DNA of 64,000 bases from Phanerodontia chrysosporium (lineage: Eukaryota > Basidiomycota > Agaricomycetes > Polyporales > Phanerochaetaceae): assembly GCA_001910725.1 (NCBI GenBank), contig MJGA01000020.1:248001-312000 (forward strand). The letters are read 5' to 3'. Shown one piece after another: positions 58,561 through 64,000 of this stretch. A program made the translations under genes and the position numbers. The notes below the pieces were generated by a model, which was given only the letters and a program-made list of their open reading frames with translations, had not been told where the DNA came from and did not search any database. Position 1 is the first letter of the stretch. The number at the start of each line of letters is the position of its first letter.

Positions 58561-61500
58561 ATGACCTCCACGATCGACCCCGGCACCATCGGCAAGCCCG
58601 CGCCCAAGCGCAGGCACGTCCGCTCCCTCACAGGTCCGAGAGAGCCCGCTCAGCGACGCGCGTATACTCATCGTCATTAGGGTACCTCCCCGAGGTCGAT
58701 GAAAGCGGCAAGGAAAAGTGGCCCCGCGGCGAAGAGAAGGTGTGGAAGGCGGGCATTCGCGGTCCTGATCGAGGTGAGCGCAACAAATTATCCGTCTGCC
58801 GCGTCAGAGTCGTGAATGTGCCCTCCCCCCGTGTGCAGACGTCCCCAGCATCACCAAGTCTGTCGTGAATCATGTACACACGTCGCTTGCGCGTCAGGCA
58901 TACAACCTCGACGACTTTGGTGCCTACCAGGCTGCGGCCCTGTCGGTCCGCGACAACCTGATTGTATGCGCCCTACTTGATGCCCGTCGATCGCGTCGTT
59001 GACGTTTGGACACTGTAGATCAACTGGAACGCGACGCAGCTCAATTATACGCGCAAGTCGCCCAAACGCGCGTACTACCTGTCGCTCGAGTTCCTCATGG
59101 GCCGCACATTCGACAATGCGCTGCTGAACTTGGGTCTGAAGAAGGAATATGGCGAGGGCATGAACCAGCTCGGCTTCAACCTCGAGGACCTCCTCGAGAA
59201 GGAGCGCGATGCGGGCCTCGGCAACGGCGGTCTCGGGCGTCTCGCCGCGTGCTACCTGGACTCCTCCGCGAGCCAGGAGCTCCCCGTATGGGGATACGGC
59301 CTCCGCTACAAGTACGGTATCTTCCAACAGCTCATCTCCCCCGACGGCAGCCAGCTAGAGGCTCCTGATCCCTGGCTCGAGCACGACAACCCCTGGGAGC
59401 TCCCGCGCGCGGACGTCTCCTACGAGATTCGCTTCTACGGGCACGCTGAGCGCCTCGATGACATGAAGGGCATCTGGAGCGGCGGACAGGAAGTCCTGGC
59501 CGTCGGATACGACACCATGATCCCTGGCTACGACACCAAGAACACGAACAACCTTCGTCTCTGGGAGAGTAAGCCCAAGCGTGGCTTCGATCTCCAGAGC
59601 TTCAACGGTGCGAGCTGCCGCGTTGCTTATCTTATTAGCTCCTGCTAAAGCTGCCTATATCAGCCGGCGATTATGAGCGCGCGATTGAGTCTTCGAACAG
59701 TGCAGCGGCTATTACCTCCGTTCTATACCCCAACGACCACACCACTTGTAGGCACTTTCTTGCTATTGTGGCCGTCGCGCGCTGACGGATATCGCGTTCT
59801 CTAGTCGGTAAGGAGCTCCGTCTCAAGCAGCAGTACTTTTGGACTGCGGCTTCCTTGGCCGATATCCTCCGCCGTTTCAAGAACCTTGACAAGCCCATCA
59901 CGGAGTTCCCTGACTGTATGTGTATGTTACCAGAATTATCAACAGTCACTCACCCCCTGCGCAGATGTCGCGATCCAGCTGAACGACGTCTGTATCTTCC
60001 CAAGATACTTCACGCACTCACTAACGCTTTCCTCAGACTCACCCGACGCTTGCGATCCCCGAGCTGATGCGCATACTTCTCGATGAGGAGGACGTCCCAT
60101 GGGAGACCGCCTGGAACATCGTCACCAACACGTTCTTCTTCACGAATCACACCGTCCTGCCCGAGGCCCTGGAGAAGTGGCCCGTCCCGCTCATGGAGAA
60201 CCTCCTCCCAAGGCACATGCAGATCATCTACGACGTCGTACGTGCTGAACTACGTCCTGTTGTAATACGAACTAACACCACTATGGTAGAACCTGTATGT
60301 GCAGCGTCGCCCTACACTGATGGGAACGATTCCTGATATTTGTTCTGTGTAGGCTGTTCCTGCAGGCCGTCGAGAAGAAGTTCCCCGGTGATCGGGACAG
60401 ATTGGGTCGCATGTCCCTGATCGAAGGTATGTGCCACGCTATCATGCTGAGCCCTGCCACTGATCTTCGTGAACAGAGGGCTTCCCGAAGAATGTGCGCA
60501 TGGCTAACTTGGCCGTCATCGGTGAGACTGCAGATTCATCGGTTACCTCGTCAGTGTGCTGATACCTGCATCAGGAAGTCGCAAAGTCAACGGTGTCGCT
60601 GAGCTCCATAGTGAGCTGCTGCAGCAGACCATTCTCAAGGACTTCGTGGAGTTCTATGGCCCCAGCAAGTAAGCGACGTCCTCTCTGCATGTTTGTCTGG
60701 CGTCTGACCCACTGCGTGCAGGTTCTTCAACGTCACCAACGGTGTTACTCCGCGTCGCTGGCTTGACCAGTGCAATCCGGGTCTGAGCGACCTCATCCAG
60801 CAAACTCTCCAGGTGCCGAAAGGCGACTTCCTGAAGGACTTGTACAAGTTGGAGGGTCTGCTCAAGTACGTCGACAACCCCAGCTTCCAGAAGAAGTGGG
60901 CCGCCGTCAAGCAGAGCAACAAGGAGCGCCTCGCGAACTACGTGGAGGCCACGCTTGGCTACAAGATCAACACGCAGGCGATGTTCGATGTCCAGATCAA
61001 GCGTCTGCACGAGTACAAGCGTCAGACGATGAACATTTTCGGTGTCATCCATGTATGTTGTCGCGCAGGGCTACACACTGCGGTTGGCTAATGTCGAGTG
61101 CTAGCGGTACCTCGCTATCAAGGAGATGACTCCCGAGCAGAGGAAGAAGGTCAACCCCAAGGTGGTCTTCTTCGCCGGAAAGGCCGCGCCCGGATGTAAG
61201 CCAGTGCCATGCTGCCCCCCTCCTGCCGCTCACGCGTGACACTAGACTACATTGCGAAGCTTACGATCCGCCTTATCGTAAACGTCGCACGCGTGATTAA
61301 CCACGACCCGGACACCAAGGACCTGCTGAGCCTCTTCTTCCTGCCGGACTACTCCGTCTCGCTCGCCGAGATCCTCATCCCCGCGTCGGACATCAGCCAG
61401 CACATCTCGACCGCCGGCACGGAAGCCTCAGGCACGTCAAACATGAAGTTCTGTCTGAACGGCGGCCTGCTGCTCGGCACTGTCGGTGAGTCCTCCATGC

Positions 61501-62070
61501 TGCTTTGACCCAATAACCTGAAACTGAGGATATGTGGCAGATGGTGCGAACATCGAAATCGCGGAGGAGGTCGGCGAGAACAACGTGTTCTTCTTCGGGC
61601 ACCTCACGCCAGCCGTCGAGGACCTTCGCTACCAGCATACGTACCACCCGCAGCCGATCGAGCAGAAGTGCCCGAGCCTCGCGCGCGTCCTACACGAGAT
61701 CTCGTCTGGCCGCTTCGGCGACGGAGGTGTCTACGAGCCGTGCGTTCTCCAGTTCTTGTTCCAGCACCGACGGGATGTACTGACATGACTGGCAGGCTGC
61801 TTAACACCATCCGCACTGGGGACTACTACCTCCTCACCGAGGACTTCGATTCATGTGCGTGTTCGAATGATTGGCAGGTGGTCTTGGCGCCTAATGTCCC
61901 TCCCAGATATCCAAGCTCTTGCCCTCGTCGATGAGGCGTACCAGAACCGCGTGGAGTGGATCAAGAAGAGCATCAGCACCACCGCAAAGATGGGCAAGTT
62001 CAGCTCCGACCGCGCCATCAACGACTATGCGCAGGAGTGCTGGAACATCGAGAGCGTGAAGCTCCTCTGA
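58561..62070 (+). CDS. GPH1: glycogen phosphorylase
   Basis: Releases glucose-1-phosphate from glycogen in the cytosol (GT35 family, pyridoxal phosphate enzyme). It starts [20 protein letters not shown] at 58561, a short regulatory N-terminus. About 15 small introns join canonical blocks: [128 protein letters not shown] and [13 protein letters not shown]. The PLP-lysine segment [20 protein letters not shown], with Lys in place, follows. The end [20 protein letters not shown] leads to the stop at 62068-62070. Length is about 870 aa, normal for fungi. No frame damage is seen. An 11-base C run lies about 65 bp upstream of the ATG. Confidence 0.96.
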
Positions 62071-62474
62071 GGCCATTAAGTAGATCCCGCGGCTAGATAC
62101 CCGCAACGCGCACGGAAGCCTGGAACCTGTTGTTGTCTGTACTCGTAGCCCCACCCTATCGGGAGACAAAACATGTACGAACATGAGATAGCCTAGTTAG
62201 AATTGTGACATGGGTGAAGACATCGGAACGCGAGATAGCACACACTACGCGGAAAGGCCGGAGTATAGTCCGTAAGATATAATAGTTGAGCGTCCTCCTA
62301 CACGTTCTTATTACCGACAACGAAAAACGGCGTGAAACAGCAGTATAGCAATAGGGAAAGACGGGGAAAGGCTGTAACAACGGGCACGAGTGGTATGGGG
62401 TCTGGTGGGAATAGTGGAGCGGGTATAGAGGTATAGACAAGAGGTATCCAAGGGACCGGGGAAAGCAAATGAGA
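62071..62474. other. convergent 3' flanks
   Basis: AT-richer 400 bp between the glycogen phosphorylase stop and the end of the minus-strand gene. It presumably carries both polyadenylation regions; no gene was seen. Confidence 0.5.
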
Positions 62475-64000
62475 CTAAACTGAAGCGTCCACCTCGTGGT
62501 TAGGCTTATCTGTGAGAGGAGAATATCAGCGCTGCGCTGTACTTCAGTGATTCGAGTTGCCCACCTTGGGTATCATCTGCTTGTGTAGAATCGGCAGCGT
62601 GCAACGAACCGTTTCCATTGGTTTGAACGGCATCATTTTCGCCTTTAGCCTCCAACTCCGGCACGGTAGTCTCGGGCGTAGCGGCCGCAAGCCCTGAGGC
62701 CACAGATGTAACACCCGCCTCTTCCGCAGTGATGGCCGCTGCGTCGAGCGCTGCAGGCTCAGGAATCGGCTCGGAGTACTCCGCGCCCGCATCCGCCGCG
62801 ATCTCTTCCTCACGCGTGGGCTCAGGCTCTGCGATGGCCGCCTTTGGGACTTCCTCGCTGCTGTCGAGGTGCTCCATGAACGCAGACGTGACGCCTGCCG
62901 GACGAGATTCGTCCTCGGGGGTCGAGTCCTCGGGAGTCGTCTCGGATTGTGCAATCTCCGGCCCAGCAGCTGGTTCGTCCGCTTGCGAGGCCTCTGCGGC
63001 ATGAGCAATAGCAGCAGGTTCGCTCGAGTTGAGGGCGACCTCGGGTCCGGGGGTGCTACCAGTAAGGACGACAGGCTCAGGGGCAGGCGGGAGCGCCTTC
63101 TCGGTTGCCTCGCCCTCAGCAGTCGGTGCCCCAGTGTCGACGGGCACCACGACGTCCTCGGCATTCGCAGGAACCGGGATGGTAGGCTTCTCAGGGGCCT
63201 CGGCTTCTGTCTTAATTGTCTCCGTGGCAACAGGCGCGACCTCGGTAGGGGCTTGTAGCGCTTCCGCTTCTACGAGAGGCACAGCAGGGAGAGCAACCTC
63301 AGCATTAGGAGAAGGCGACGAGACCGCTGGCACAGGCTTGCGGGTGACAGAGGTCGTCAACCCCAAGCCTTGCACCGGCTTCGCAGAATCAAGGGCGGGC
63401 ACAGGCGGGATAGTGGACTCGTCCTCAAGGATCTCGCCCATCTCGCCGATGCGCGGGCTCTTGGTGCCGCTCTTGATGCTCGTCTTTTTCGAGCCCCCGG
63501 CCGGCGGGTCCGCGCGGTTCTGGGTGTTGAAGAAGCTGAAGCGCTTGATCGTCGGCGAGAACGTGAAGCTCTTGCGCCCGGGAATGCTCGCGCTCACCGA
63601 CGGGCGGGGCGAGGCCTCGCGGCGGTCCGCGCTCGGCACCGGCGGGAGCGGCGGCGGGACGGGGCGACTGATCGTCTGCTCGACGACGAGGAGGCTGACC
63701 TTAGACGAGGGCTCGCGCAGCTGGCAGACGACGAAGGCCGGCCAGTCGGCGGAGATGGGATCCAACAACGCATCGCTCCAGAAGTCGAAGAACGCCTCGT
63801 CGACCTGCACGAGGTCGACGCGCTTGACAGACGATTTCGGCTTAGACTCGGCATTGGAGTTTGCAGGCGGCGCTGGCTTGCGAGTGTGGGTGTCGAGAGT
63901 TGTCGAACGGCCTCGGGGTGGCGAGGGGCGACGGCTCGAAGTTTGGGACGGCGAACTCTTCTCCACGTCTGCCAGGCTCAGTGACAAACTCTGACCGATG
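62475..64000 (-). CDS. acidic low-complexity protein of unknown function, 3' part
   Basis: The reading frame is open at the right edge, so the start is not in the window; the residues SLSLADVEKSSPSQTSSRRP are internal. A short folded-looking block FFDFWSDALLDPISADWPAF with VSLLVVEQTI is followed by Pro/Ser-rich sequence containing RKSFTFSPTIKRFSFFNTQ. A long Ala/Glu/Pro/Val-rich acidic tail then runs to the end. An intron at about 62511-62565 (GTGGGC...CACAG) joins ADDTQ to DKPNHEVDASV, with stop at 62475-62477. This is a more natural ending than reading through to 62506. The composition suggests a disordered scaffold or cytoskeleton-associated protein, but I do not recognise the family. Confidence 0.6.

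Noticed and set aside
62506..62565. Read-through end of the last gene (ESLKYSAALIFSSHR)
   Set aside because: A 55-nt GT...AG intron gives a better acidic ending (DKPNHEVDASV) with stop at 62475.

Overview
This window looks like nuclear DNA of a basidiomycete fungus, most likely a wood-decay Agaricomycete close to the polypores. The reasons are many short introns (about 45-60 nt, GT...AG), GC-rich coding sequence, and several families typical of Agaricomycetes: multispan membrane proteins starting MVDW, a DUF6589 protein, a RecQ-like helicase of the repetitive kind, and a BED/hAT transposase. No ribosomal RNA, tRNA or CRISPR was recognised. Most calls are spliced models that I assembled by hand from frames and splice sites, so intron edges are approximate.

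Left third (1-24152). The 5' part of a PMS1-type mismatch-repair gene runs off the left edge. It is followed by a minus-strand membrane protein, a single-pass membrane protein, a stress/LEA-like repeat protein under a CRE/STRE/TATA promoter, and a second membrane protein of the MVDW family. Then come three housekeeping or chromatin genes: proteasome lid subunit RPN9, a SHPRH/IRC20-type SNF2-RING ubiquitin ligase transcribed divergently from it, and a two-Myb telobox DNA-binding protein of the Tay1/Teb1 type.

Middle (24153-46457). This part is gene-poor. It holds a seven-helix membrane protein, a small secreted GPI-anchored protein, a dual-specificity phosphatase, a cupin protein, a cytochrome P450 and a flavohaemoglobin (nitric oxide dioxygenase). 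The flavohaemoglobin has an upstream ORF whose stop overlaps the main start. The stretches 27489-31261 and 35079-39070 hold no gene I could support.

Accessory block (46458-58098). This is the most interesting part. A RecQ-like helicase gene and a DUF6589 gene converge and overlap antisense. The DUF6589 gene is divergent, only 102 bp away, from an unknown gene X. The first intron of gene X is mostly one perfect 14-bp hairpin with a GAAA loop. The DUF6589 protein has features suggesting an RNase H-like transposase, but one in-frame TGA interrupts it. Gene X is split by a complete 4323-bp hAT transposon with imperfect terminal inverted repeats, an exact 8-bp target-site duplication (GTTCTGAA) and an apparently intact transposase. 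I read the block as a decaying candidate mobile unit (helicase + DUF6589 + X) with a younger hAT nested inside.

Right end (58561-64000). Glycogen phosphorylase is complete. The 3' part of an acidic, low-complexity protein gene runs off the right edge.

Several otherwise healthy genes need one base added or removed to stay in frame (near 8972, 20544, 26292, 31504 and 34472). Two of these lie in runs of five G or C, so small indel errors in the assembly are a likely explanation.
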